64,000 bases of DNA. It comes from Microbacterium sp. 67-17 (GTDB taxonomy: Bacteria; Actinomycetota; Actinomycetes; Actinomycetales; Microbacteriaceae). The translations under genes were made by a program, and so were the position numbers. The first letter of the stretch is position 1. Every line of letters starts with the position of its first letter. The notes beneath the pieces are model-generated. The model saw nothing but the letters and a program-made list of their open reading frames with translations. It did no database searches and was not told the origin of the DNA. The stretch is from assembly GCF_001898325.1 (NCBI RefSeq), contig NZ_MKTR01000016.1:95181-159180 (forward strand), in the 5' to 3' direction. Below are positions 54,714-63,264 of the stretch, piece after piece.

Positions 54714-55949
54714 TCACGAGACTCCGAGAACCGCCAGCAGGATGCCGCCGGTGCCCCCGACGATCACGACTAGCCAGGGTGGCAACTTCCACGCGACAAG
54801 CAGCACGAAGCACACGAGCGCGAGGCTGAACGACCCTGCGCCGACGATCCCCGTCGTGAAGAGCGGGTCGTAGAGAGCCGCGCCGAGGATGCCGACCACG
54901 GCCGCGTTCGCGCCGCGCATGAGTGACTGCATCCAGGTTCGGGTGCGCAGCGCGTTCCAGAATGGCAGCACGCCGATGAGCAGCAGGAAGCCGGGGAGGA
55001 AGATCGCGACCAGCGCGATAGCGGCGCCCAGCACGCCGCCCGGCCCGACGGTTGAGAGCGTGCCGAGGTAGGCCGAGAAGGTGAACAGCGGCCCGGGCAT
55101 CGCCTGGACGGCGCCGTAGCCGGCGAGGAACTGTTCGGGGTTCACCCAACCCGTCTCGACAAGCCCCGCCTGCAGCAGCGGAAGGACGACGTGGCCGCCG
55201 CCGAACACGAGAGCTCCGGCGCGGTAGAACGTGTCGAACAGGCTCACTGCGCCGCTGCCGGTGAGAGCGGCCAGAATCGGCATCCCGAGCAGGATGCCGG
55301 CGAACGTCCCCAGGCTGGTGATTCCCGCTGTGCGCGATACCGGGAAACGCATGAGCTCGGTCTCACCGAGCGTGGTCGGCTCTGAGCGGCACAGGAGGAG
55401 GCCAGCCACCGCGCCGAGGACGATCGCGAGCACCTGCCCGATCGATCCCGCGAGCAGGAGTGCGACGACTGCCGCGACGACGGCTATCGAGGCCCGCCGC
55501 GCATCGGGGGTGAGGGTCTTCGCCATTCCCCATACCGCCTGCGCGACGATTGCCACCGCCACGATCTTCAGACCCGTTAGCAGGCCCGCGCCGATGACAC
55601 CATCGAACAGGGCCGCGCCGAACGCGAAGGCGACCATGAGGATTGCCGAGGGCAGCGTGAACGCGATGAAGGCGGCGAGGGCACCGAGCGTTCCCGCGCG
55701 GTGAAGACCCATCGCGAAGCCGACCTGGCTCGACGCGGGCCCGGGAAGGAACTGGCACAGGGCAACCAGGTCGGCGTACGCCTTGTCGCTCATCCACCGG
55801 CGCCGCGCCACGAGGTCGTCGCGGAAGTATCCCAGGTGGGCGATGGGGCCGCCGAACGACGTCACGCCCAGACGCAAGAACGCCCAGAACACCTCGGCGA
55901 CCGAGCCGCGGGGCGAAGCGGCGGCGGTGTCGGGGGCGCTCGCGGTCAC
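54714..55949 (-). CDS. chrA: chromate transporter (CHR family, long form)
   Basis: A 411-residue membrane protein built of two homologous CHR halves. Signature motifs are LRLGVTSFGGPIAHLGYFRDD with QFLPGPASSQVGFAMG in the first half, and FGGGHVVLPLLQAG with YGAVQAMPGPLFTFSAY in the second. Long ChrA proteins export chromate. It lies downstream of the aquaporin gene with a 9-bp gap, so it may be co-transcribed with the arsenic genes as a general oxyanion-resistance operon. Confidence 0.9.
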   Translation of the reverse strand: MTASAPDTAAASPRGSVAEVFWAFLRLGVTSFGGPIAHLGYFRDDLVARRRWMSDKAYADLVALCQFLPGPASSQVGFAMGLHRAGTLGALAAFIAFTLPSAILMVAFAFGAALFDGVIGAGLLTGLKIVAVAIVAQAVWGMAKTLTPDARRASIAVVAAVVALLLAGSIGQVLAIVLGAVAGLLLCRSEPTTLGETELMRFPVSRTAGITSLGTFAGILLGMPILAALTGSGAVSLFDTFYRAGALVFGGGHVVLPLLQAGLVETGWVNPEQFLAGYGAVQAMPGPLFTFSAYLGTLSTVGPGGVLGAAIALVAIFLPGFLLLIGVLPFWNALRTRTWMQSLMRGANAAVVGILGAALYDPLFTTGIVGAGSFSLALVCFVLLVAWKLPPWLVVIVGGTGGILLAVLGVS

Positions 55950-55958
55950 GGCCGGATT

Positions 55959-56723
55959 CTACGGGGCGGTTCGGTCGCGCCGGTGAACGGCTGACACGTC
56001 GGGCTCGGCATCCGGATGCGGGATCACGATCTCTTCGGCGGCATCGGTGACGTGGGGAAAGAGGAGCATCGCCACGAGTACGGCTATCGCCGCGCCGACA
56101 AGCTGTGCGGCGATGAACGGAAGCACCGATGAGGCCCCGATGCCGGCAAACGTATCGCTGAAGAGGCGCCCGACGGTGACAGCAGGGTTCGCGAAGGACG
56201 TCGAGCTGGTGAACCAGTACGCCGCGCCGATATAAGCCCCGACCGCCGGGGCTGCCGCTGCACCGCGCCCGGTGCGGGCAAGTGCAACGACCAGCAGCAC
56301 GAGCCCGAAGGTGGCGACGACCTCGGCGACCAGCGTTGCCGGGGTCGCTCGGGCGGTGCTCGACAGGCTCGTCGGCACGTCGAACATGACGTTGGCGAGG
56401 ACCGCCCCGCCGATGGCGCCGGCGACCTGTGCGAGCGTGTAGATCCCGAGCGCCGGTGCTGAGAGTCCCACGCGGCGGCGTCGCCCGAGAACCCAGTCCA
56501 CGAGTGACACGGCCGGATTGAAATGGGCGCCCGAGATCGTGCCGAACATCAGGATCAGAACCGACAGGCCGAGCGCCGTGGCGATGCTGTTGGCGAGCAG
56601 CTGGATGCCGACATCCGTCGTGAGCCGGGTCGCCATGATGCCCGAGCCGACAACGACCGTGACGAGCAGTCCGGTGCCGAGCAACTCGGCGAGGGCGCGC
56701 CGGAAGAGGGGAGCGGGAGTCAC
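55959..56723 (-). CDS. MIP/aquaporin family channel (AqpS-like)
   Basis: A 254-residue channel with six helices and two NPA boxes, HFNPAVS in the first half and FANPAVT in the second. GTG start overlaps the arsC stop. In Sinorhizobium meliloti an aquaglyceroporin (AqpS) within the ars operon lets arsenite leave after ArsC makes it; this gene's coupling to arsC suggests the same role. Selectivity cannot be judged by eye. Confidence 0.85.
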   Translation of the reverse strand: MTPAPLFRRALAELLGTGLLVTVVVGSGIMATRLTTDVGIQLLANSIATALGLSVLILMFGTISGAHFNPAVSLVDWVLGRRRRVGLSAPALGIYTLAQVAGAIGGAVLANVMFDVPTSLSSTARATPATLVAEVVATFGLVLLVVALARTGRGAAAAPAVGAYIGAAYWFTSSTSFANPAVTVGRLFSDTFAGIGASSVLPFIAAQLVGAAIAVLVAMLLFPHVTDAAEEIVIPHPDAEPDVSAVHRRDRTAP

Positions 56724-57130
56724 GCTGCGGGGGCGATTTCGGACACCAGGGTCTCGACGCGTGCCCGGATCTCGTCACGGATGCGACGCACTGTCTCGAC
56801 ATCCTGGCCGGCGGGGTCGTCGAGCTGCCAGTCCTCGTAGCGCTTGCCGGGGTAGATCGGGCAGGCATCGCCGCATCCCATCGTGATGACGACGTCGGAC
56901 TCTTGCACGGACTGCACAGTGAGCACCTTTGGGCTGTTGTTCGCGATGTCGATGCCTTCCTCGGCCATGACCTGCACGGCGACGGGGTTGATCTGATCCT
57001 TCGGCTGGGATCCGGCGGATCGCACCTCGACGCGGTCGCCGGCGAGGGCCTGCAGGTATCCAGCGGCGATCTGCGAGCGCCCAGCGTTGTGGACGCACAC
57101 GAACAGGACGACGGGAAGGGTTGTCGACAT
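56720..57130 (-). CDS. arsC: arsenate reductase, LMW phosphatase type
   Basis: A 136-residue protein with the phosphatase loop FVCVHNAGRSQ (Cys12, Arg18) and VITMGCGDACPIYPGKRYED further on. This is the form common in Actinobacteria, whose corynebacterial relatives act with mycothiol rather than thioredoxin. ATG 57130 chosen because AAAGG lies about 8 bp upstream; a GTG 9 bp earlier would be too close to it. Overlaps the aquaporin gene. Confidence 0.9.
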   Translation of the reverse strand: MSTTLPVVLFVCVHNAGRSQIAAGYLQALAGDRVEVRSAGSQPKDQINPVAVQVMAEEGIDIANNSPKVLTVQSVQESDVVITMGCGDACPIYPGKRYEDWQLDDPAGQDVETVRRIRDEIRARVETLVSEIAPAA

Positions 57131-57160
57131 GGGGTTCACCTTTCTCAGGACGAGAAAAGC

Positions 57161-57176
57161 ATAGATGCACGTCTAT
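57161..57176. promoter_or_regulatory. candidate ArsR operator upstream of arsC
   Basis: ATAGATGCACGTCTAT holds the inverted repeat ATAGA-N6-TCTAT, of the form used by ArsR-family regulators. On the minus strand it overlaps TATGCT, a good -10 for arsC. Confidence 0.55.
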
Positions 57177-57204
57177 CTGTTTGGGAAGGCGCACCGGGGT
57201 CGGT

Positions 57205-58095
57205 TCAGCGAGTGTTCACCTTCTCGGCGGAGCGGAGCTCTGCGAGAAGTTCCCTGACCCGCCTGTCGATGTCATCACGGATGCCGCGCACCGCTGCGAG
57301 CGGCTTGCCGACGGGATCCTCCAGATCCCAATCGAGGTATCGCGTTCCGGGATAGATAGGGCAGGCGTCGCCGCATCCCATCGTGATGACGACATCCGCG
57401 GCACGAACTGCCTCGTCGGTCAGCGGCTTGGGGAACTCATCGCCGATTGAGACGCCGATCTCATCCAGCGCGGCGACGATCGTGGAGCGGACGTCGGCCG
57501 TGGGTGCTGAGCCGGCTGTGCGCACCGTGACGGCGTCGCCGGCGAGGTGGCGCAGGATGCCGGCGGCGAGCTGCGATCTGCCCGCGTTCTGCACGCACAC
57601 GAACAGCACGCTCGGGGGTGTCGCTGTCGAGTCGGCCGCCGCCAAGGCTTCGAGCCTGCTGGCAGCGAATGAGAACGTGCGGGATGCCAGGAGCGGGGCA
57701 TCCGTCGCCGAGAGGCGCGCGTGGCTGTCGGCGATGACCTCACGAATCTGGTCGGCGTCTACGCGCTCGCCGAATCGCGCCACCAGGTCGGTCGCGAGCC
57801 GGTCCAGGTCGACCGATGCCGTCTGCCGTGGCCGGCCCAGGATGGCATCGACGCGGTCGGCGGCATCCGGAGCCACTGAGTACCAGACCTGCCGACCCTG
57901 GGGTTCGCGGGTCACGATCCCGTCGGCCAGGAGCGTCTTCATGTGGTGACTGACGGTGGGTTGGCGCAGTCCGAGTTCGGTCGCGAGCCGCCCGACGAGC
58001 GCGCGGCCCTCGGGGGACGAGCGCATGAGACTCAGGATGCGGGCGCGGGTCGGGTCGCCCAGCGACGTGAGTGCGGCATCCGTTCCGGCATCCAT
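57205..58095 (-). CDS. ArsR-family regulator fused to arsenate reductase domain
   Basis: A 296-residue protein with three parts. Residues 1-90 form an ArsR winged helix (LGDPTRARILSLM, then QPTVSHHMKTL). Residues about 95-140 are a helical linker domain (ATDLVARFGERVDADQIREV). Residues 162-296 are an LMW-phosphatase arsenate reductase (FVCVQNAGRSQ with Cys167 and Arg173, then MGCGDACPIYPG). The first 160 residues contain no cysteine, so the usual arsenite-sensing cysteines of ArsR are missing. Start chosen at the ATG where the winged helix begins; TAGACT lies 7 bp upstream. Confidence 0.88.
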   Translation of the reverse strand: MDAGTDAALTSLGDPTRARILSLMRSSPEGRALVGRLATELGLRQPTVSHHMKTLLADGIVTREPQGRQVWYSVAPDAADRVDAILGRPRQTASVDLDRLATDLVARFGERVDADQIREVIADSHARLSATDAPLLASRTFSFAASRLEALAAADSTATPPSVLFVCVQNAGRSQLAAGILRHLAGDAVTVRTAGSAPTADVRSTIVAALDEIGVSIGDEFPKPLTDEAVRAADVVITMGCGDACPIYPGTRYLDWDLEDPVGKPLAAVRGIRDDIDRRVRELLAELRSAEKVNTR

Positions 58096-58102
58096 TGATC
58101 GC

Positions 58103-58108
58103 AGTCTA
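58103..58108 (-). promoter_or_regulatory. candidate -10 for the arsR-arsC fusion gene
   Basis: On the minus strand TAGACT lies 7 bp before the ATG at 58095. Confidence 0.45.
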
Positions 58109-58148
58109 TTCGACGGGATGCTGGCCCGGCCCGTGGGAGCATTGCCGC

Positions 58149-58943
58149 ATGGCATCCGTCGCCGCGCTCTATCGCTACCCGGTCAAGGGCTTCACGCCCG
58201 AAGTGCGCGAGCAGATCGTGGTGCAGGACGACGGGCGCGTCGAGGGTGATCGGGTGCTCGCCTTCCGGTTCGCGGACGCCGTCGAGCCCGAGGATGAGGG
58301 CGGGCTGCCGTACTGGCCGAAGAAGCGCGGGCTCGCACTCATGGACATGCCCTCGCTCGCGCGCCTTCGGCTGACCTACGACAGCGGCAGGGGCCATCTC
58401 ACGATTAGCGATGGCGAGCACCCGCTCGTGGACGCCGCGCTCGACGACGCGGGACGCCAGCAGATTGAGGACGCCGTCACTGCGTGGCTGCGGCAGACTC
58501 CCGACGCGCGTCATCTGGAGCGCCCGGGAAGGCTTCCCTTGCGCCTCGTCGGTGACGGCGTCACCTCACGGTTTCAGGATCGGCCGCGTGGGTATGTGTC
58601 GGTTCATGCGGCGGCATCCGTCGCAGCACTCGACCGCACCACCGATGCCGTGGTCGATGATCGCCGATTCCGCTCCAACATCGTGGTCGAGGGCATTCCG
58701 CCGTGGAGTGAGCTCCAGTGGCAGGGGAGGGTGCGGATCGGCGACGTCGTCTTCGCGGTGCAGCGGCCCATCGTGCGATGCGCCGCGATCATGGCCAACC
58801 CTGACACCGGACGCCAGGATGTCCCGCTGCTGCGAGTCCTCACGCGGGAGTTCGGGCAGTCCGTTCCAACGCTGGGAGTGCTGTTGCTTCCCGAGGACGG
58901 CGGCGGAGTTCTCCGTGTCGGCGATCCAGTCGAATCGGCCTAG
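58149..58943 (+). CDS. MOSC domain-containing protein
   Basis: A 264-residue protein with the MOSC N-terminal beta-barrel (VAALYRYPVKGFTPE) and a MOSC domain whose conserved cysteine is in RPIVRCAAIMANPDTG. Family members bind molybdenum cofactor, as in mARC and YcbX, and reduce N-hydroxylated compounds. The cysteine is present, so cofactor ligation is likely. It is divergent from the arsR-arsC fusion gene. Confidence 0.85.
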   Translation: MASVAALYRYPVKGFTPEVREQIVVQDDGRVEGDRVLAFRFADAVEPEDEGGLPYWPKKRGLALMDMPSLARLRLTYDSGRGHLTISDGEHPLVDAALDDAGRQQIEDAVTAWLRQTPDARHLERPGRLPLRLVGDGVTSRFQDRPRGYVSVHAAASVAALDRTTDAVVDDRRFRSNIVVEGIPPWSELQWQGRVRIGDVVFAVQRPIVRCAAIMANPDTGRQDVPLLRVLTREFGQSVPTLGVLLLPEDGGGVLRVGDPVESA

Positions 58944-58987
58944 CCCATCCCGTCGTTCGCAGGCGGCGACGACTGTGCTGAACGCTC

Positions 58988-60217
58988 TCAGGTTGTCGCT
59001 GGGAGCTGCGGCTGCGGGTTGCGCCCGCGTTCTGGCGCGCCTCGCGCGATCAGGAATGCCGCGTTTGCCACGATGGATGCCGCGAGCATCGTGAGGGCGA
59101 GCGGCATCGCGGTGTCTTCCCCGCCGATTCCCACCAGCGGTGAGACGAGGCCGGCGAGGCTGAACTGCAGGAAGCCGAGCCAGGCGGATCCTGTGCCCGC
59201 GCGCGAGCGCACGACATCCAGCGCGAGCGCTGTGGCATTTCCGAGAACAAGACCCACGGAAGCAACTGCCGCGACGATGGGCAGCGCGAGCCAGATTGCC
59301 GGGACGTTCGCGAGCACCAGCACGAGCAGCGCGAGGATGGCCCCGAGGTTCCAGAGCAGACCCACCTGCAACAGGCGGGCAACGCTGACGCGGTGGGTGA
59401 GGCGGGTTCCGACGATACTCGAAGCGGTCAGGGCGATGGCATTGAGAGCGAAGGCCAGTCCATACTGCACCTCTGTGAAGCCCATCATCGACTGGTAGAG
59501 AAACGGCGACGCCGAGATATACGCCATGAGGGTTGCGAACCCGAAGGCGAAGGCTCCGGCGAAGCCGAGGTAGCGACGCGAGAGTAGCCGCGCGTCAGGT
59601 GCAGATGCGTGCGTGCGGTGCTGCTCGCGGACAGTGCGCGGGTGGGTCTCGCGGACGAAGAGCAGGACGAGCGGAACGGTGACAATGCCGACGCCCGTCA
59701 CGATCCAGAGCAGTCCGCGCCACCCGAGCGGTTCGGCCAACAGGCTTCCGGCAAACGGCGCGACGATGGGGGCAATGCCGCCGACAAGCATCATGATCGC
59801 CATGGCGCGGGCGGCCTCGGCGCCGTGGGCGAGGTCCGAGATGATCGCTCGGCCAATGACCATCCCGGCAGAGCCCGCGAGGCCTTGCACAAGACGGGCG
59901 ACGATGAGTGCAGTGATCGTGGGGGCAAGCGCTGCTGCGGCACTTGCTGCAATGTAGAGAGCAAGGCCGATAAGCAGTGGGCCGTACCGGCCCATGCGGT
60001 CGGAGAGCGGTCCGAAGACGAGCTGACCGATGCCGGCACCGAGCAGAAATGCCGTGAGTGATAACTGCACTCCCGCGGCAGTCGTGCCGAGGTCGGCGGT
60101 CATTGCCGGGAACGCAGAGAGGTACAGATCGGTGGCGAATGGTGCGGCAGTCGACAAGAGCGCGAGCGTGATGAGTAGCGGCACGCTCACCGCCGATCTG
60201 GGAGTCGTCTCGGGCAT
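58988..60217 (-). CDS. Bcr/CflA family multidrug exporter (MFS)
   Basis: A 409-residue 12-helix MFS protein. The N-terminal half has DLYLSAFPAMTADLGTTAAGVQLSL, LVFGPLSDRMGRYGPLL (motif A) and RLVQGLAGSAGMVIGRAI (drug-transporter pattern of Bcr/CflA). ATG chosen with GAGGGG 6 bp upstream. It is divergent from a MarR gene, with A/T-rich repeats between them, so MarR repression is likely. Confidence 0.9.
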   Translation of the reverse strand: MPETTPRSAVSVPLLITLALLSTAAPFATDLYLSAFPAMTADLGTTAAGVQLSLTAFLLGAGIGQLVFGPLSDRMGRYGPLLIGLALYIAASAAAALAPTITALIVARLVQGLAGSAGMVIGRAIISDLAHGAEAARAMAIMMLVGGIAPIVAPFAGSLLAEPLGWRGLLWIVTGVGIVTVPLVLLFVRETHPRTVREQHRTHASAPDARLLSRRYLGFAGAFAFGFATLMAYISASPFLYQSMMGFTEVQYGLAFALNAIALTASSIVGTRLTHRVSVARLLQVGLLWNLGAILALLVLVLANVPAIWLALPIVAAVASVGLVLGNATALALDVVRSRAGTGSAWLGFLQFSLAGLVSPLVGIGGEDTAMPLALTMLAASIVANAAFLIARGAPERGRNPQPQLPATT

Positions 60218-60230
60218 GCTGCCCCTCACT

Positions 60231-60261
60231 AGATAGCTATATAAAAATAGGTATGCAAGGA
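60231..60261. promoter_or_regulatory. MarR operator region between the MFS and marR genes
   Basis: ATAGCTAT (60233-60240, a perfect palindrome) and ATAGGTAT (60247-60254) lie in a locally A/T-rich stretch with TATATAAAAATA. This is the only such A/T-rich intergenic block in the window; it would hold both divergent promoters and regulator sites. AAGGA at 60257-60261 is the marR ribosome-binding site. Confidence 0.6.
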
Positions 60262-60268
60262 TAGCAGA

Positions 60269-60712
60269 ATGACGAGAGTCGATGCGCTTGCCGACCTTGC
60301 GGATGTCGTGCTGAGCGTGGCGCGAAAACTCCACGCCCTCACTCCTGAAGAGTCGGGCGCGATTGCCCTGACGCCACTGGAAGCTTTGGCGATGCAGCAC
60401 ATCGACCGGCATCCGGGTATCACGTCATCCGAGTTCGCCGCCGATCTGTCCCTGAAGAGCAGCAATGCCAGCGCGGCGCTGCGCGAGCTGGAGCGAAAGG
60501 GCTTGATCCGCAGGAACCCTGACCCGCACGATGGACGCACCGTGCGCATCACGGTCACGGCCGAGTCGCACGAACATCTCGCCCGCGTCCGCGCAGCGTG
60601 GGCGCGACTGCTCTCTGCGCTCCCCGTCGATGGCGCCGAACTTGCGCGACTGACCGCGACGTTGCAGACCGCCGAGGCGGCTCTGTCCGAACGCCAGCGC
60701 TCCCGATCGTGA
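60269..60712 (+). CDS. MarR family transcriptional regulator
   Basis: A 147-residue regulator. The winged helix contains GITSSEFAADLSLKSSNASAALRELERKGLI and the wing RRNPDPHDGRTVRI with the conserved Asp-Arg pair. ATG preceded by AAGGA at 7 bp. It is divergent from the Bcr/CflA exporter, the usual layout for a repressor of a drug pump. Overlaps the next gene by TGATG. Confidence 0.9.
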   Translation: MTRVDALADLADVVLSVARKLHALTPEESGAIALTPLEALAMQHIDRHPGITSSEFAADLSLKSSNASAALRELERKGLIRRNPDPHDGRTVRITVTAESHEHLARVRAAWARLLSALPVDGAELARLTATLQTAEAALSERQRSRS

Positions 60713-61134
60713 TGGTGGGGCTCGTGAACGCGTACTCGAATAAATCAGCGGATGCGGCGCGGCTCCGCACGTTGGCCGTCCTCACAGGGGAGCGGGCCGT
60801 GGTGGAGCGGGTGGTTCCGCGGCAGGCTCGGCGGCTCACGCCTGCCGAGATTGCCGAGTTCTGTGAAGCGTATCGCCGTGGTGGCAACGTTCGGGAATGG
60901 GCGCGGAAGCTAGACGTGCACCGCTCGGCGTTGCACGAGATCGTGCGAAAGCATGGTCTCGAGCGGCTATCCGGCATCGTGACGCCAGAGCAGCAGGTCC
61001 TGGCGGACGCCTACGCCCAGGGTGCGACGCTCGCGGAACTTGCCGCCCAACACCACATGGGGCCGCACCGGGTCGCTCGTCAGCTTCATGCGGCTGGCGT
61101 GGAGCTTCGGCCGCGTGGAAGACGGCCGTCCTAG
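60712..61134 (+). CDS. helix-turn-helix protein, two HTH repeats
   Basis: A 140-residue protein. It has two helix-turn-helix segments: LTPAEIAEFCEAYRRGGNVR with WARKLDVHRSALHEIVRKHG, and QQVLADAYAQGATLAELAAQ with HHMGPHRVARQLHAAGV. The second resembles the C-terminal HTH of serine recombinases, so this may be a solo DNA-binding relative of a resolvase. No catalytic domain is present. It overlaps the marR stop but may belong to the accessory region that follows. Confidence 0.55.
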   Translation: MVGLVNAYSNKSADAARLRTLAVLTGERAVVERVVPRQARRLTPAEIAEFCEAYRRGGNVREWARKLDVHRSALHEIVRKHGLERLSGIVTPEQQVLADAYAQGATLAELAAQHHMGPHRVARQLHAAGVELRPRGRRPS

Positions 61135-61161
61135 GTGAGCTGGCCCATTGAGGTCCGCACT

Positions 61162-62313
61162 TCACATTGACTGGCGCTGTGCCTCCGGAGGCGGATTCCG
61201 AACTAGTCGAACTTCGGGCAGAGGCATGTCCTTCGCTCGCTTGTTCATTTCGACGAAGATGAGTTCGCGAAGGACTCGGCGAAGACCGGCGAAGGCAAGG
61301 GGAACCTTCCCTTGGTCCGAATGGGCGTTCTGGCCTGTGGCGGGTCCAAGCGCCGTACTCAGGTTGTGTGACCTCGACCCGGCATGCACGTATCGCGATC
61401 TCGCTGCATAGGTCGCGGCAAGGCGCCTTTTCAGGAGGCTGCGGTCTTGCGGAACCCAATTGCCGATCGGCTTTGTGTCCGCGAGCGTATAGCCAAGGAA
61501 CCGGCTGTTCCCTTTCGGGTCCATCTTTAGGCCCGGGGTGAAGTGCTCCACCTTCGTTTCCCAGAACTTGTCCTTGAGGCCCTCCAGAACGTACGAAACG
61601 AAGCGCTGCTGGAGACGAAGGTGCTGGCCTTGAAGTATCTCGAGTCGGAGTTGCTCTGCTTGGACATCAGATAGTCCCAGCTCTGTGAATCGTGCGTCGA
61701 AGCGGGGCCCGTCTGCGTAGTCCGCCCACACTGGCTCGGCCTGTCCGAAGCGCGTCACGAGTGTCTCGATCCCTGCGACGACGAGTGTCGAGGCGGTGTT
61801 GACATCCGAGTCATGAAGAAGGACGGCGGCATAGTGAAGGTCAATCGCGGCGCCGATCGCGACAGCATCATCTGGTGACAGGCTGCGGAGGTATCGGGAG
61901 GTCAGTTCAACGCCCTTCCGAACGTCAACCTGTATCGGCCCCACCAATCCGGTGTCGTTGATCGCAGCGGGCATGAACTCGGTGAACTCACTGCCTTGCA
62001 TCCGGAGCGTGATCTCGGTTGCCGCGACGTTGACCTTACGATCCGTGACAAAGGTGAGTAGAGCGCCCAGCTCGGACGCGACCGCTTGGCTCTCGACAGG
62101 ACTTCCGTCTTGTCTAGCGTCCATCCATCGCAGCAGAGAGATCGGCGTGCGGTAAGTGCCCAAGGCATGGGCGAACGAGTCGGTGGGATCGAGACGAATA
62201 ATCGAGTCGTCGACATCCAACAGCGACGGCGACGCGACGCGGTAGATGTGCTCGGACAGCGGTGGCCCATCAACACCATCGAGACGCGCAAGCAGTGCGA
62301 GGTAGTGAAGCAT
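61162..62313 (-). CDS. uncharacterised protein with HEPN-like C-terminus
   Basis: A 383-residue soluble protein, unknown to me as a whole. Near residue 305 is AARSRYVHAG, matching the R-X4-H motif of Apea-like HEPN domains; HEPN proteins are often RNases in defence or toxin systems. The rest is helical with no clear domain. ATG chosen at MLHYLALLARLDGVDG. Base composition is visibly more A/T-rich than in the core genes. The opposite-strand neighbour at 62419 is divergent. Confidence 0.5.
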   Translation of the reverse strand: MLHYLALLARLDGVDGPPLSEHIYRVASPSLLDVDDSIIRLDPTDSFAHALGTYRTPISLLRWMDARQDGSPVESQAVASELGALLTFVTDRKVNVAATEITLRMQGSEFTEFMPAAINDTGLVGPIQVDVRKGVELTSRYLRSLSPDDAVAIGAAIDLHYAAVLLHDSDVNTASTLVVAGIETLVTRFGQAEPVWADYADGPRFDARFTELGLSDVQAEQLRLEILQGQHLRLQQRFVSYVLEGLKDKFWETKVEHFTPGLKMDPKGNSRFLGYTLADTKPIGNWVPQDRSLLKRRLAATYAARSRYVHAGSRSHNLSTALGPATGQNAHSDQGKVPLAFAGLRRVLRELIFVEMNKRAKDMPLPEVRLVRNPPPEAQRQSM

Positions 62314-62405
62314 GCGTAGACGATACGCCCCTGTCAATGCGCGGTGCCCTGCCCCGCGATACCGCCCCAGGGGATCCGCGCTCCGCGAGCGTCCGAGCCG
62401 CACGC

Positions 62406-62411
62406 TACCGT
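62406..62411 (+). promoter_or_regulatory. candidate -10 for leaderless gene at 62419
   Basis: TACCGT lies 7 bp before the ATG; no ribosome-binding site is visible. Confidence 0.35.
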
Positions 62412-62418
62412 CAACGCC

Positions 62419-62910
62419 ATGGAGTGGATCGCCCCGGTTATCGCCGTCGTTGCCGCAGTGATTGCAGGCTGGCAGGCATTTGAAGCACGTAGAGCTCGTC
62501 TTGAAGCCCGTTCCTCGGCCGGGGAGGCGCAGAAGCATGAGGAGCGGGCCGCCGCAGCATCTGAACGGATAGCGTCGGCGATCGAGGAGCAGAACGCTCG
62601 TGAGCGAGCCGAGCGAGATCGCTACAAGAACCCTTGGACGATGGTGTCGGAGTATGTCTCGAGTGGGCGCCGCTGGAAGTTTGTTCTGGGCGGCGAGGAA
62701 CGCGTGACCGGGGTCGTCGTGAAGATGGACGACAAGCACGCTCAGGAGCGACTGAGCGTGACGATGCCCGACACGGACGACATGCGGCCCGGCCAGTCAT
62801 TTCGACTCGACTGGTTCCAGAGCATGGCCTCGCCGCTTCAGATCACGGCTGAGCTGCATTGGACCCGTCCGAACGGACAGCAGCACGACTGCGTTGTCAC
62901 GCTCGACTGA
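62419..62910 (+). CDS. hypothetical membrane-anchored coiled-coil protein
   Basis: A 163-residue protein. One N-terminal helix (WIAPVIAVVAAVIAGWQAF) is followed by a charged coiled-coil (about 24-70) and then a beta-rich domain (about 75-163) with WKFVLGGEERVTGVVVKMDD. No family is recognised. The order helix, coiled-coil, small sandwich suggests a membrane-tethered cytoplasmic domain. Divergent from the HEPN-like gene. Confidence 0.5.
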   Translation: MEWIAPVIAVVAAVIAGWQAFEARRARLEARSSAGEAQKHEERAAAASERIASAIEEQNARERAERDRYKNPWTMVSEYVSSGRRWKFVLGGEERVTGVVVKMDDKHAQERLSVTMPDTDDMRPGQSFRLDWFQSMASPLQITAELHWTRPNGQQHDCVVTLD

Positions 62911-62917
62911 GAGGCGG

Positions 62918-63142
62918 CTAGTAACGCTCCGGCGCGTCGTCCTCCACATCGATCCGATACCCGGCGTTCGGGATCTCCCAGTAGTCCGGGATCATGCGGA
63001 TCAGCCATGAGAGATGTTCAGCCGTGTCCAGATCGTCCATCTGCTCGATCATCACCACAGTGTCAAAGATGGCCTGCCGGATGATCGGGTTCAGTTCCGC
63101 CATCTGCTCATCGGACAGGTTGGTAACGTGGAAGTCCTCCAT
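62918..63142 (-). CDS. hypothetical small acidic protein
   Basis: A 74-residue frame encoding MEDFHVTNLSDEQMAELNPI and a mostly helical, acidic remainder ending DVEDDAPERY. No family recognised. The start is uncertain: the ATG at 63142 has no convincing ribosome-binding site, and an in-frame ATG at 63223 would add 27 residues of less protein-like sequence. Convergent with the coiled-coil gene. Confidence 0.45.
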   Translation of the reverse strand: MEDFHVTNLSDEQMAELNPIIRQAIFDTVVMIEQMDDLDTAEHLSWLIRMIPDYWEIPNAGYRIDVEDDAPERY

Positions 63143-63264
63143 AGCGTTGCGCACGTTCAAACCTGGTATTTGCGTTCCACGAGCCGACTGTAGCGCGCGA
63201 TCGGATTCGGATCCTCCCGTCATCGAGCGCACGCTGCCCCGCAGACATTGGGCAAACTGAGCAC

